The notes under the pieces were generated by a model. That model worked only from the letters and a program-made list of their open reading frames with translations. It had not been told where the DNA came from and did no database searches. The position numbers and the translations under genes were made by a program. Positions 39,801-52,749 of a stretch of DNA of 64,000 bases are shown one piece after another. Origin of the DNA: Amaranthus tricolor (Eukaryota > Streptophyta > Magnoliopsida > Caryophyllales > Amaranthaceae); the NCBI RefSeq assembly GCF_026212465.1, contig NC_080049.1, forward strand, positions 4,179,362 to 4,243,361, written 5' to 3'. Numbering within the stretch: position 1 is the first letter of the stretch; every line of letters starts with the position of its first letter.

Positions 39801-40715
39801 ATTTACATGCAAAACATACCAAGTTTGAGCTACTTTATGCGCAAAAGGGGAAATAACGCTTAAAAACCCTTTAAATCGCAACTTAACACGTAATTTCTAG
39901 CATATGACTATGATTTTAAATTCTAACCACTTCAACACAATAATATATACCAAATAATGTTGTGTGCCAAGTTTCGTGCAAAACAAACCAAGTTTGAACT
40001 ACGTTATTCCCAAAAGTGGCAAAAAAAACACATAAAAACCCTTAAAAGCTCAACTTAACACATAATTTCTAACATATGACTATGATTTTGTATTATAACC
40101 ACTTCAACATAATAATGTATACCAAATACTGTTGTGTGCCAAGTTGCTTGCAAAACAAACCAAGTTTGAGCTACTTTATGCACAAAAGTGGCAAAAACGC
40201 TTATAAACCCTTAAAATCGCAACTTAACATGTAATTTCTAGCATATGATTATGATTTTCAATTTTAACCACTTCAATACAATAATATTAACCAAACAGTC
40301 TTGTGTTCCAAGTTTGGTGTAAAACAAACCAAGTTTGAGCTACTTTATGCGCAAAAGTGGCAAAAACGCTTAAAAACCCTTTAAAAGCTCAACCTAACAT
40401 GTAATTTCTAGCATATGATTATGATTTTCAATTCTAACTACTTCAACACAATAATATATACATAATAGTGTTGTGTGCCAAGTTTCATGCAAAACAAACC
40501 AAGTTTGAGCTACTTTATGCCTAAAAGTGGCAAAAAAACTCATAAAAACCCTTAAAAGCTCAACTTAACACGTAATTTCTAGCATATGACTATGATTTTC
40601 TATTCTAACCACTTCAACATAATAATGTATACCAAATACTGTTGTGTGCCAACTTGCGTACAAAATAAACCAAGTTTGAGCTACTTTATGTGCAAAACTG
40701 GCAAAAATGCTTAAA
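36810..40715 (+). repeat. Large duplication A (3.9 kb), right copy
   Basis: Starts inside a monomer near 36805, where GGGGAAAAAATGCTT meets sequence shared with 23.68 kb. It carries palindrome site 11. One visible difference is AAATAGTGTTGTGGG here against AAATTGTGTTGTGGG near 26650. The right end overlaps duplication C, so this stretch has three or four relatives in the window. Confidence 0.85.
38275..38288 (+). other. 14-bp palindrome, site 11 (in duplicated block)
   Basis: Perfect copy lying at the position expected from the 23.68-27.58 kb block duplicated to 36.81-40.71 kb, so it is a passenger of that duplication rather than an independent event. Confidence 0.95.
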
Positions 40716-43700
40716 AACACTTAAAATCGCAACTTAACACGTAATTTCTAGCATATGACTATGATTTTCAATTCTAACCACTTCAACACAATAATATATA
40801 CTAAAGAGTGTTGTGTGCCAAGTTGCGTGCAAAACAAACCAAGTTTGAACTAGTTTATGTCCAAAAGTGGCAAAAAAACTCATAAAAACCCTTAAAAGCT
40901 CAACTTAACACGTAATTTCTAGCATATGACTATGATTTTCTATTCTAACCACTTCAACATAATAATGTATACCAAATACTGTTGTGTGCCAACTTGCGTA
41001 CAAAACAAACCAAGTTTGAGCTACTTTATGTGCAAAACTGGCAATATGACTATAATTTTCAATTCTAACCACTTCAACACAATAATATATACTAAAGAGT
41101 GTTGTGTGCCAAGTTGCGTGCAAAACAAACCAAGTTTGAACTAGTTTTTGCCCAAAAGTGGCAAAAAAACTCATAAAAACCCTTAAAAGCTCAACTTAAC
41201 ACGTAATTTCTAGCATATGACTATGATTTTCTATTCTAACCACTTCAACATAATAATGTATACCAAATACTGTTGTGTCCCAAGTTGCGTGCAAAACAAT
41301 CCAAGTTTGAGCTACTTTATGCGCAAAAGTGGCAAAAACGCTTAAAAACACATAAAATCGCAACTTAACACGTAATTTCTAGCATATGACTATGATTTTC
41401 AATTCTAACCACTTCAACAGAATAATATATATACCAAATAGTGTTGTGTGCCAAGTTACATGCAAAACAAACCAAGTATGAGCTACTTTATGCGTAAAAG
41501 TGCCAAAAATGCTTAAAACCCCTTAAAATCGCAACTTAACACGCAATTTTTATTATATGACTATGATTTTCAATTCTAACCACTTCAACACAATAATATA
41601 TACCAAATAGTGTTTTGTGCCAAGTTTCGTGCAAAACAAACCAAGTTTGAGCTACTTTATGCGCAAAAGGGGAAAAAACGCTTAAAAACCCTTAAAATCG
41701 CAACTTAACACGTAATTTCTAGCATATGACTATGATTTTCAATTCTAACCACTTCAACACAACAATGTATACCAAATAGTGTTGCGTGCCAAGTTGCGTG
41801 CAAAACCAACCATGTTTGAACTACTTTATGCCCAAAAGTGGCAAAAAAACTCATAAAAACACTTCAAAGCTCAACTTAACACGTAATTTCTAGCATATGA
41901 CTACGATTTTCTATTCTAACCACTTCAACATAATAATGTATACTTAATATTGTTGTGTGCCAAGTTGCGTGCAAAACAAACCAAGTTTGAGCTATTTTTT
42001 GCGCTAAAGAGGAAAAAACGCTTAAAAACCCTTAAAATAGTAACTTAACACGTAATTTCTAGCATATGACTACGATTTTCAATTCTAACAACTTCAACAC
42101 AATAAAAAATAACAAATAGTGTTGTGTGCCAAGTTTCGTGCAAAACAAACCAAGTTTGAGCTACCTAATGCGCAAAAGTGGCAAAAATGCTTAAAAAAAC
42201 CTTAAAAGCTCAACTTAACACGTAATTTCTAGCATATGACTATGATTTTCAATTCTAACCACTTCAACACAATTATATATACCAAATAGAGTTGTGTGCC
42301 AAGTTTCTTACGAAAAAATCCAAGTTTGAGCTAATTTATGCGTAAAATTGGAAAAAACACTTAAAACCCTTAAAATCGCAACTTAACACGTAATTTCTAG
42401 CATATGACTATGATTTTAAATTCTAACCACTTCAACACAATAATATATACCAAATAATGTTGTGTGCCAAGTTTCGTGCAAAACAAACCAAGTTTGAACT
42501 ACGTTATGCCCAAAAGTGGCAAAAAAAACACATAAAAACCCTTAAAAGCTCAACTTAACACATAATTTCTAACATATGACTATGATTTTCTATTATAACC
42601 ACTTCAACATAATAATGTATACCAAATACTGTTGTGTGCCAAGTTGCTTGCAAAACAAACCAAGTTTGAGCTACTTTATGCACAAAAGTGGCAAAAACGC
42701 TTATAAACCCTTAAAATCGCAACTTAACATGTAATTTCTAGCATATGATTATGATTTTCAATTTTAACCACTTCAATACAATAATATTAACCAAACAGTG
42801 TTGTGTTCCAAGTTTGGTGTAAAACAAACCAAGTTTGAGCTACTTTATGCGCAAAAGTGGCAAAAACGCTTAAAAAGCCTTTAAAAGCTCAACCTAACAC
42901 GTAATTTCTAGCATATGATTATGATTTTCATTTCTAACCACTTCAACACAATAATATATACATAATAGTGTTGTGTGCCAAGTTTCGTGCAAAACAAATC
43001 AAGTTTGCGCTACTTTATGCCTAAAAGTGGCAAAAAAACTCATGAAAACCCTTAAAAGCTCAACTTAACACGTAATTTCTAGCATATGACTATAATTTTC
43101 TATTCTAACCACTTCAACATAATAATGTATACCAAGTACTGTTGTGTGCCAAGTTGCGTGCAAAACAAACCAAGTTTGAGCTACTATATGCGCAAAAGTG
43201 GCAAAAACGCTTACAAACCCTTAAAATCGCAACTTAACATGTAATTTCTAGCATATGACTAAGATTTTCAATTCTAACCACTTCAATACAATAATATTAA
43301 CCAAACAGTATTGTGTTCCAAGTTTGGTGTAAAACAAACCAAGTTTGAGCTACTTTATGCGCAAAAGTGGCAAAAACGCTTAAAAACCCTTTAAAAGCTC
43401 AACCGAACACGTAATTTCTAGCATATGATTATGATTTTCAATTCTAACCACTTCAGCACAATAATATATACATAAAAGTGTTGTGTGCCAAGTTTCGTGT
43501 AAAACAAACCAAGTTTGAGGTACTTTATGCCCAAAAGTGGCAAAAAAACTCATAAAAACCCTTAAAAGCTCAACATAACACGTAATTTCTAGCATACGAC
43601 TATGATTTGCTATTCTAACCATTTCAACATAATAATGTATACCAAATACGGTTGTGTGCCAACTTGCGTAAAAAACAAACCAAGTTTGAGCTTATTTATG

Positions 43701-44289
43701 TGCAAATCTGGCAAAAATACTTAAAAACACTTAAAAACGCAACTTAACACTTAATTTCTAACATATGACTATGATTTTCAATTCTAACCACTTCAACACT
43801 ATAATATATACCAAATAGTGTTGTATGCCAAGTTGCGTGCAAAACAAACGAAGTTTGAACTACTCTATGCCCAAAAGTGACAAAAAAACTCATAAAAACC
43901 CTTAAAACCTCAACTTAACACGTAATTTCTAGCATATGACTATGATTTTCTATTCTAACCACTTCAACATAATAATGTATACCAAATACTGTTGTGTGCC
44001 AAGTTGCGTGCAAAACAAACCAAGTTTGAGCTACTTTATGCGCAAAAGTGGCAAAAACGCTTAAAAACACTTAAAATCGCAACTTAACACGTAATTTCTA
44101 GTATATGACTATGATTTTCAATTCTAACAACTTCAACACAATAATATATATACAAAATAGTGTTGTGTGCCAAGTTACATGCAAAACAAACCAAGTATGA
44201 GCTACTTTATGCGTAAAAGTGCCAAAAACGCTTAAAACCCCTTAAAATCGCAACTCAACACGCAATTTTTATTATATGACTATGATTTT
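38561..44289 (+). repeat. Large duplication C (5.7 kb), right copy
   Basis: Near-identical to 30996-36695. It keeps the 33 bases lost from the left copy, so it is ancestral at that site. The match ends at about 44290, where CAATTCTAATCAC replaces CTATTCTAATCAC, and continues into a different monomer series. Confidence 0.88.
40925..41044 (+). repeat. Truncated monomer (120 bp), copy 3
   Basis: Same junction, 7,597 bp after copy 2, carried by duplication C. Confidence 0.9.
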
Positions 44290-47200
44290 CAATTCTAATC
44301 ACTTCAACACAATAATATATACCAAATAGTGTTTTATGCCAAGTTTCGTGCAAAACAAATCAAGTTTGAGCTACTTTATGCGCAAAAGGGGAAAAAACGC
44401 TTAAAAACACTTAAAATCGCAACTTAACACGTAATTTCTAGCATATGACTATTATTTTCAATTCTAACCACTTCAACACAATAATATATATACCAAATAG
44501 TGTTGTGTGCCAAGTTACATGCAAAACAAACCAAGTATGAGCTACTTTATGCGTAAAAGTGCCAAAAACGCTTAAAACCCCTTAAAATCGCAACTTAACA
44601 CGCAATTTTTATTATATGACTATGATTTTCAATTCTAAACACTTCAACACAATAATATATACCAAATAGTGTTTTCTGCCAACTTGCGTGTAAAACAAAC
44701 CAAGTTTGAGCTACTTTATGCGCAAAAGGGGAAAAAACGCTTAAAAACCCTTAAAATCGCAACTTAACACGTAATTTCTAGCATATGACTATGATTTTCA
44801 ATTCTAACCACTTCAACACAATAATTAATACCAAATAGTGTTGCGTGCCAAGTTGCGTGCAAAACAAACCAAGTTTGAACTACTTTATGCCCAAAAGTGG
44901 CAAAAAAACTCATAAAAACACTTCAAAGCTCCACTTAACACGTAATTTCTAGCATATGACTATGATTTTCTATTCTAACCACTTCAACATAATAATGTAT
45001 ACTTAATATTGTTGTCTGCCAAGTTGCGTGCAAAACAAACCAAGTTTGAGCTATTTTATGCGCTAAAGTGGAAAAAACGCTAAAAACCCTTAAAATATTA
45101 ACTTAACACGTAATTTCTAGCATATGACTACGATTTTCAATTCTAACCAGTTCAACACAATAAAAAATAACAAATAGTGTTGTGTGCCAAGTATCGTGCA
45201 AAACAAACCAAGTTTGAGCTACCTAATGCGCAAAAGTGGCAAAAATGCTTAAAAAAACCTTAAAAACTCAACTTAACACGTAATTTCTAGCATATGACTA
45301 TGATTTTCAATTCTAACCACTTCAACACAATTATATATACCAAATAGAGTTGTGTGCCAAGTTTCGTACGAAAAAAGCCAAGTTTGAGCTAATTTATGCA
45401 CAAAATTGGAAAAAACACTTAAAACCCCTAAAATCGCAACTTAACACGCAATTTCTATTATATGACTATGATTTTAAGTTCTAACCACTTTAGCACAATA
45501 ATATATACCAAATAGTGTTATGTGTCAAGTTTCATGCAAAACAAACTAAGTTTGAGCTACTTTATGCGCAAAAGGGGAAAAAACGCTTAAAAACCCTTAA
45601 AATCGCAACTTAACACGTAATTTCTAGCGTATGACTATTATTTTAAATTCTAACCACTTCAACACAATAATATATATCAAATAGTGTTGTGTGCCAAGTG
45701 TCGTGCAAAACAAACCAAGTTTGAACTACGTTATGTCCAAAAGTGGCAAAAAAAACTCATAAAAACCCTTAAAAGCTCAACTTAACACGTAATTTCTAGC
45801 ATATGACTATGATTTTCTATTATAAACACTTCAACATAATAATGTATACCAAGTACTGTTGTGTGCCAAGTTGCGTGCAAAACAAACCAAGTTTGAGCTA
45901 CTTTATGCACAAAAGTGGCAAAAACGCTTACAAACCCTTAAAATCGCAACTTAACATGTAATTTCTAGCATATGACTAAGATTTTCAATTCTAACCACTT
46001 CAATACAATAATATTTACCAAACAGTGTTGTGTTCCAAGTTTGGTGTAAAACAAACCAAGTTTGAGCTACTTTATGCGCAAAAGTGGCAAAAACGCTTAA
46101 AAACCTTTAAAAGCTCAACCGAACACGTAATGTCTAGCATATGATTATGATTTTCAATTCTAACCACTTCAACACAATAATATATATAGATAATAGTGTT
46201 GTGTGCCAAGTTTCGTGCAAAACAAACCAAGTTTGAGCTACTTTATGCCCAAAAGTGGCAAAAAAACTCATAAAAACCCTTAAAAGCTCAACTTAACACG
46301 TAATTTCTAGCATATGACTAAGATTTTCTATTCAAACCACTTCAACATAATAATGTATACCAAATACTGTTGTGTGCCAACTTGCGTACAAAACAAACCA
46401 AGTTTGAGCTAATTTATGTGCAAAACTGGCAAAAATGCTTAAAAACACTTAAAAACGCAACTTAACACTTAATTTCTAGCATATGACTATGATTTTCAAT
46501 TCTAACCACTTCAACACAATAATATATACCAAATAGTGTTGTGCGCCAAGTTGCGTGCAAAACAAACCAAGTTTAAACTACTCTATGCCCAAAAGTGGCA
46601 AAAAAACTCATAAAACCCTTAAAACCTCAACTTAACACGTAATTTCTAGCATATGACTATGATTTTCTATTCTAACCACTTCAACATAATAATGTATACC
46701 AAATACTGTTGTGTGCCAAGTTGCGTGCAAAACAAACCAAGTTTGAGCTACTTTATGCGCAAAAGTGGCAAAAACGCTTAAAAACACTTAAAATCGCAAC
46801 TTAACACGTAATTTCTAGTATATGACTATGTTTTCAATTCTAACGACTTCAACACAATAATATATATACCAAATAGTGTTGTGTGCCAAGTTACATGCAA
46901 AACAAACCAAGTATGAGCTACTTTATGCGTAAAAGTGCCAAAAACGCTTAAAACCCCTTAAAATCGCAACTTAACACGCAATTTTTATTATATGACTATA
47001 ATTTTCAATTCTAACCACTTTAACACAATAATATATACCAAATAGTGTTTTGTGCCAAGTTTCGTGCAAAACAAACCAAGGTTGAGCTACTTTATGCGCA
47101 AAAGGGGAAAAAACGCTTATAAACCCTTAAAATCGCAACTTAACACGTAATTTCTAGCATATGACTATGATTTTCCATTCTAACCACTTCAACACAATAA

Positions 47201-47775
47201 TATATACCAAATAGTGTTGGGTACTAAGTTGCGTGCAAAACAAACCAAGTTTGAACTACTTTATGCCCAAAAGTGGCAAAAAAAACTCATAAAAACACTT
47301 CAAAGCTCAACTTAACACGTAATTTCTAGCATATGACTATGATTTTCTATTCTAACCACTTCAACATAATAATGTATACTTAATATTGTTGTGTCCCAAG
47401 TTGCGTGCAAAACAAACCAAGTTTGAGCTATTTTATGCGCTAAAGTGGAAAAAACGCTTAAAAACCCTTAAAATATTAACTTAACACGTAATTTCTAGCA
47501 TATGACTACGATTTTCAATTCTAACCACTTCAACACAACAAAAAATAACAAATAGTGTTGTGTGCCAAGTTTCGTGCAAAACAAACAAAGTTTGAGCTAC
47601 CTAATGCGCAAGTGGCAAAAATGCTTAAAAAAACCTAAAAAGCTCAACTTAACACGTAATTTCTAGCACATGACTATGATTTTCAATTCTAACCCCATCA
47701 ACACAATTATATATACCAAATAGAGTTGTGTGCCAAGTTTTATACAAAAAAATCCAAGTTTGAGCTAATTTATGC
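44290..47775 (+). repeat. Mosaic satellite segment
   Basis: Monomers shared with duplication C occur in new order. The AATATTGTTG monomer is near 45005 and 47390 (about 2,385 bp apart), and CCAAGTACTG near 45847 lies 2,716 bp (16 monomers) after its counterpart near 43131. At about 47776 a type 4-like monomer (GAGCTAATTTATGCG) joins a type 2 unit (TGGCAAAAAAAACTC) with a few bases lost. Confidence 0.75.
45362..45373 (+). other. Shortened palindrome TTTCGTACGAAA
   Basis: A 12-bp version in a type 4-like monomer (AAATAGAGTTG, AAATTGG). Related but decayed sites, with one arm base changed, lie near 34709 and 42304 (TTTCTTACGAAA) and near 60538 (TTTTGTACGAAAA). Confidence 0.85.
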
Positions 47776-50700
47776 GTGGCAAAAAAAACTCATAAAAACA
47801 CCCTTAATAGCTCAACTTAAACACGCTAATTTGTAGCATATGACTATGATTTTCTATTCTTACCACTTCAAACATAATAATGTATACTAAATACTGTTGT
47901 GTGCCAAGTTGCGTGCAAAACAAACCAAGTTTGAGCTACTTTATGCGCAAAAGTGGCTAAAACGCTTAAAAACACTTAAAATCGAACTTAACACGTAATT
48001 TCTAGCGTATGACTATGATTTTAAATTCTAACCACTTCAACACAATAATATATACCAAATAGTGTTGTGTGCCAAGTTTCGTGCAAAACAAACCAAGTTT
48101 GAACTACGTTATGCCCAAAAGTGGCAAAAAAAACTCATAAAAACCCTTAAAAGCTCAACTTAAACACGCAATTTCTAGTATATGACTATGATTTTCTATT
48201 ATAACCACTTCAACATAATAATGCATACCAAATACTGTTGTGTGCCATGTTGGGTGCAAAACAAACCAAGTTTGAGCAACTTTATGCACAAAAGTGGCAA
48301 AAACGCATACAAACCCTTAAAATCGCAACTTAACATGTAATTTCTAGCATATGACTATGATTTTCAATTCTAAGCACTTCAATACAATAATATTAACCAA
48401 ACAGTGTTGTGTTCTAAGTTTGGTGTAAAACAAACCAAGTTTGCTTTATGCGCAAAAGTGGCAAAAAAGATTAAAAACCCTTTAAAAGCTCAACCTAACA
48501 CGTAATTTCTAGCATATGATTATGATTTTCATTCTAACCACTTCAACACAATAATACATAATAGTGATTGAGTGCCAAGTTTCGTGCAAAACAAACCAAG
48601 TTTGAGCATATTTTATGCCCAAAAGTGGCAAAAAAACTCAGAAAACCCTTAAAAGCTCAACTTAACACGTAATTTCTGGCGGATGACTATGATTTTCTAT
48701 TATAACCACTTCAACATAATAATCTATACCCAAATACTGTTGTGTGCCAAGTTGTGTGTAAAACAAACAAAGTTTGAGCTACATTATGCACAAAAGAGGC
48801 AAAAACGCTTACAAACCCTTAAAATCGCAACTTAACATGTAATTTCTAGCATATGACTATGATTTTCAATTCTAACCACTTCAATACAATAATATTAACC
48901 AAACAGTGTTGTGTTCCACGTTTGGTGTAAAACAAACCAAGTTTGAGCTACTTTAAGCGCAAAAAGTGGCAAAAACGCTTAAAAAACCCCTTTAAAAGCT
49001 CAACCTAACACGTAATTTCTAGCATATGATAATGATTTTCAATTCTAACCACTTCAACACATAATATATACGTAATAGTGTTGTGTGCCAAGTTTCGTGC
49101 AAAACAAACCAAGTTTGAGCATACTTATGCCCAAAAGTGGAAAAAAACTCATAAAAACCCTTAAAAGCTCAACTTAACACGTAATTTCTAGCATATGACT
49201 ATGATTTTCTATTCTAACCACTTCAACATAATAATGTATACCAAATACTGTTGTGTGCCAACTTGCGTTCAAACAAACCAAGTTTGAACTACTTTATGTG
49301 CAAAACTGGCAAAAATGCTTAAAAACACTTAAAATCGCAACTTAACGCTTAATTTCTAGTATATGACTATGATTTTCAATTCTAACCACTTCAACACAAT
49401 AATATAAACCAAATAGTGTTGTGTGCCAAGTTTCGTGCAAAACAAACCAAGTTTGAGCATACTTTATGCCCAAAAGTGGCAAAAAAACTCATAAAAAACC
49501 CTTAAAAGCTCAACTTAACACGCAATTTTCTAGTATATGACTATGATTTTCTATTATAACCACTTCAACATAATAATGCATACCAAATACTGTTGTGTGC
49601 CATGTTGGGGTGCAAAACAAACCCAGTTTGAGCAACTTTATGCACAAAAGTTGGCAAAAACGCATACAAACCCTTAAAATCGCAACTTAACATGTAATTT
49701 CTAGCATATGACTATGATTTTCAATTCTAACCACTTCAATACAATAATATTAACCAAACAGTGTTGTGTTCTAAGTTTGGTGTAAAACAAACCAAGTTTG
49801 CTTTATTGCGCAAAAGTGGCCAAAAAAGATTAAAAACCCTTTAAAAGCTCAACCTAACACGTAATTTCTAGCATATGATTATGATTTTCAATTCTTAACC
49901 ACTTCAACACAATAATATATACATAATAGTGTTGTGTGCCAAGTTTCGTGCAAAACAAACCAAGTTTGAGCTATTTTATGCCCAAAAGTGGCAAAAAAAC
50001 TCAGAAAACCCTTAAAAGCTCAACTTACACACGTAATTTCTGGCGTATTGACTATGATTTTCTATTATAACCACTTCAACATAATAATCTATACCAAATA
50101 CTGTTGTGTGCCAAGTTGTGTGTAAAACAAACAAAGTTTGAGCTACATTATGCACAAAAGAGGCAAAAAACGCTTACAAAACCCATTAAAATCGCAACTT
50201 AACATGTAATTTCTAGCATATGACTATGATTTTCAATTCTAAACCACTTCAATACAATAATATTAACCAAACAGTGTTGTGTTCCACGTTTGGTGTAAAA
50301 CAAACCAAGTTTGAGCTACTTTAAGCGCAAAAGTGGCAAAAACGCTTAATAAAACCCTTTAAAAAGCTCAACCTAACACGTAATTTCTAGCATATGATAA
50401 TGATTTTCAATTCTAACCACTTCAACACAATAATATATACGTAATAGTGTTGTGTGCCAAGTTTCGTGCAAAACAAACCAAGTTTGAGCATACTTTATGC
50501 CCAAAAGTGGAAAAAAACTCATAAAAACCCTTCAAAGCTCAACTTAACACGTAAATTTCTAGCATATGACTATGATTTTCTATTCTAACCACTTCAACAT
50601 AATAATGTATACCAAAATAACTGTTGTGTGCCAACTTGCGTTCAAAACAAACCAAGTTTGAACTACTTTATGTGCAAAACTGGCAAAAATGCTTAAAAAC

Positions 50701-51881
50701 ACTTAAAAATCGCAACTTAACGCTTAATTTCTAGTATATGACTATGATTTTCAATTCTAACCACTTCAACACAATAATATAAACCAAATAGTGTTGTGTG
50801 CCAAGTTTCGTGCAAAACAAACCAAGTTTGAGCATACTTTATAAGCCCAAAAGTGGCCAAAAAAACTCATAAAAACCCTTAAAGCTCAACTTAACACGTA
50901 ATTTTGTAGCATATGACTATGATTTTCTATTCTTTACCACTTCAACATAATAATGTATACTAAATACTGTTGTGTGCCAAGTTGCGTGCAAAACAAACCA
51001 AGTTTGAGCTACTTTATTGCGCAAAAGTGGCTAAAACGCTTAAAACACTTAAAATCGAACTTAACACGTAATTTCTAGCGTATGACTATGATTTTAATTC
51101 TAACCACTTCAACACAATAATATATACCAAATAGTGTTGTGTGCCAAGTTTCGTGCAAAACAAACCCAAGTTTGAACTACGTTATGCCCAAAATGTGGCA
51201 AAAAAAAACTCATAAAAACCCTTAAAAAGCTCAACTTAACACGGCAATTTCTAGTATAATGACTATGATTTTCTATTATAAACCACTTCAACATAATAAT
51301 GCATACCCAAATACTGTTGTGTGCCATGTTGGGTGCAAAACAAACCAAGTTTTGAGCAACTTTATGCACAAAAGTGGCAAAAACGCATTACAAACCCTTA
51401 AAATCGCAACTATAACATGTAATTTCTAGCATATGACTATGATTTTCAATTCTAAGCACTTCAATACAATAATATTAACCAAACAGTGTTGTGTTCTAAG
51501 TTTGGTGTAAAAACAAACCAAGTTTGCTTTATGCGCAAAAGTGGCAAAAAAGATTAAAAACCCTTTAAAAGCTCAACCTAACACGTAATTCTAGCATATG
51601 ATTATGATTTTCAATTCTAACCACTTCAAACACAATAATATATACCTAATAGGTGTTGTGTGCCAAGTTTCGTGCAAAACAAACCAAGTTTGAGCTATTT
51701 TATGCCCAAAAGTGGCAAAAAAACTCAGACAAACCCTTAAAAGCTCAACTTAACACGTAATTTCTGGCGGATGACTATGATTTTCTATTATAACCACTTC
51801 AACATAATAATCTATACCAAATACTGTTGTGTGCCAAGTTGTGTGTAAAACAAACAAAGTTTGAGACAAACAAAGTTTGAG
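47776..51881 (+). repeat. Satellite segment rich in private one-base indels
   Basis: Three related blocks share true variants (CATGTTGGG near 48246, 49600 and 51323; AAGTTTGCTTTAT near 48437, 49795 and 51524) but each has many unshared extra bases. Examples are CTTCAAACATAATAA, GTTGGGGTGC, AAACCCATTAAAATCG, TAGTATAATGAC, ATTATAAACCAC and ACTATAACATG. The indels fall at arbitrary sites rather than only in A-runs. Elsewhere in the window such changes are far rarer, so this may be an unpolished or mis-joined stretch rather than biology. Confidence 0.75.
51850..51881 (+). repeat. 16-bp direct tandem duplication
   Basis: ACAAACAAAGTTTGAG occurs twice in a row (51850-51865 and 51866-51881) before CTACATTATGCAC. 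Related monomers near 48760, 50130 and 55785 have a single copy. Confidence 0.9.
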
Positions 51882-52749
51882 CTACATTATGCACAAAAGA
51901 GGCAAAAACGCTTACAAACCCTTAAAATCGCAACTTAACATGTAATTTCTAGCATATGACTATAATTTTCAATTCTAACCACTTCAATACAATAATATTA
52001 ACCAAACAGTGTTGTGTTCCACGTTTGGTGTAAAACAAACCAAGTTTGAGCTACTTTATGCGCAAAAGTGGCAAAAACGCTTAAAAACCCTTTAAAAGCT
52101 CAACCTAACACGTAATTTCTAGCATATGATAATGATTTTCAATTCTAACCACTTCAACACAATAATATATACGTAATAGTGTTGTGTGCCAAGTTTCGTG
52201 CAAAACAAACCAAGTTTGAGCATACTTTATGCCCAAAAGTGGAAAAAAAACTCATAAAAACCCTTAAAAGCTCAACTTAACACGTATTTCTAGCATATGA
52301 CTATGATTTTCTATTCTAACCACTTCAACATAATAATGTATACCAAATACTGTTGTGTGCCAACTTGCGTTCAAAACAAACCAAGTTTGAACTACTTTAT
52401 GTGCAAAACTGGCAAAAATGCTTAAAAACACTTAAAATCGCAACTTAACGCTTAATTTCTAGTATATGACTATGATTTTCAATTCTAACCACTTCAACAC
52501 AATAATATAAACCAAATAGTGTTGTGTGCCAAGTTTCGTGCAAAACAAACCAAGTTTGAGCATACTTTATGCCCAAAAGTGGCAAAAAAACTCATAAAAA
52601 CCCTTAAAAGCTCAACTTAACACGTAATTTCTAGCATATGACTATGATTTTCTATTCTTACCACTTCAACATAATAATGTATACTAAATACTGTTGGGTG
52701 CCAAGTTGCGTGCAAAACAAACCAAGTTTGAGCTACTTTATGCGCAAAA

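Noticed and set aside
51109..51369. 86-codon minus-strand frame
   Set aside because: It lies in the indel-rich segment, where stray one-base insertions shift frames past the usual stops. It is satellite and not a gene.
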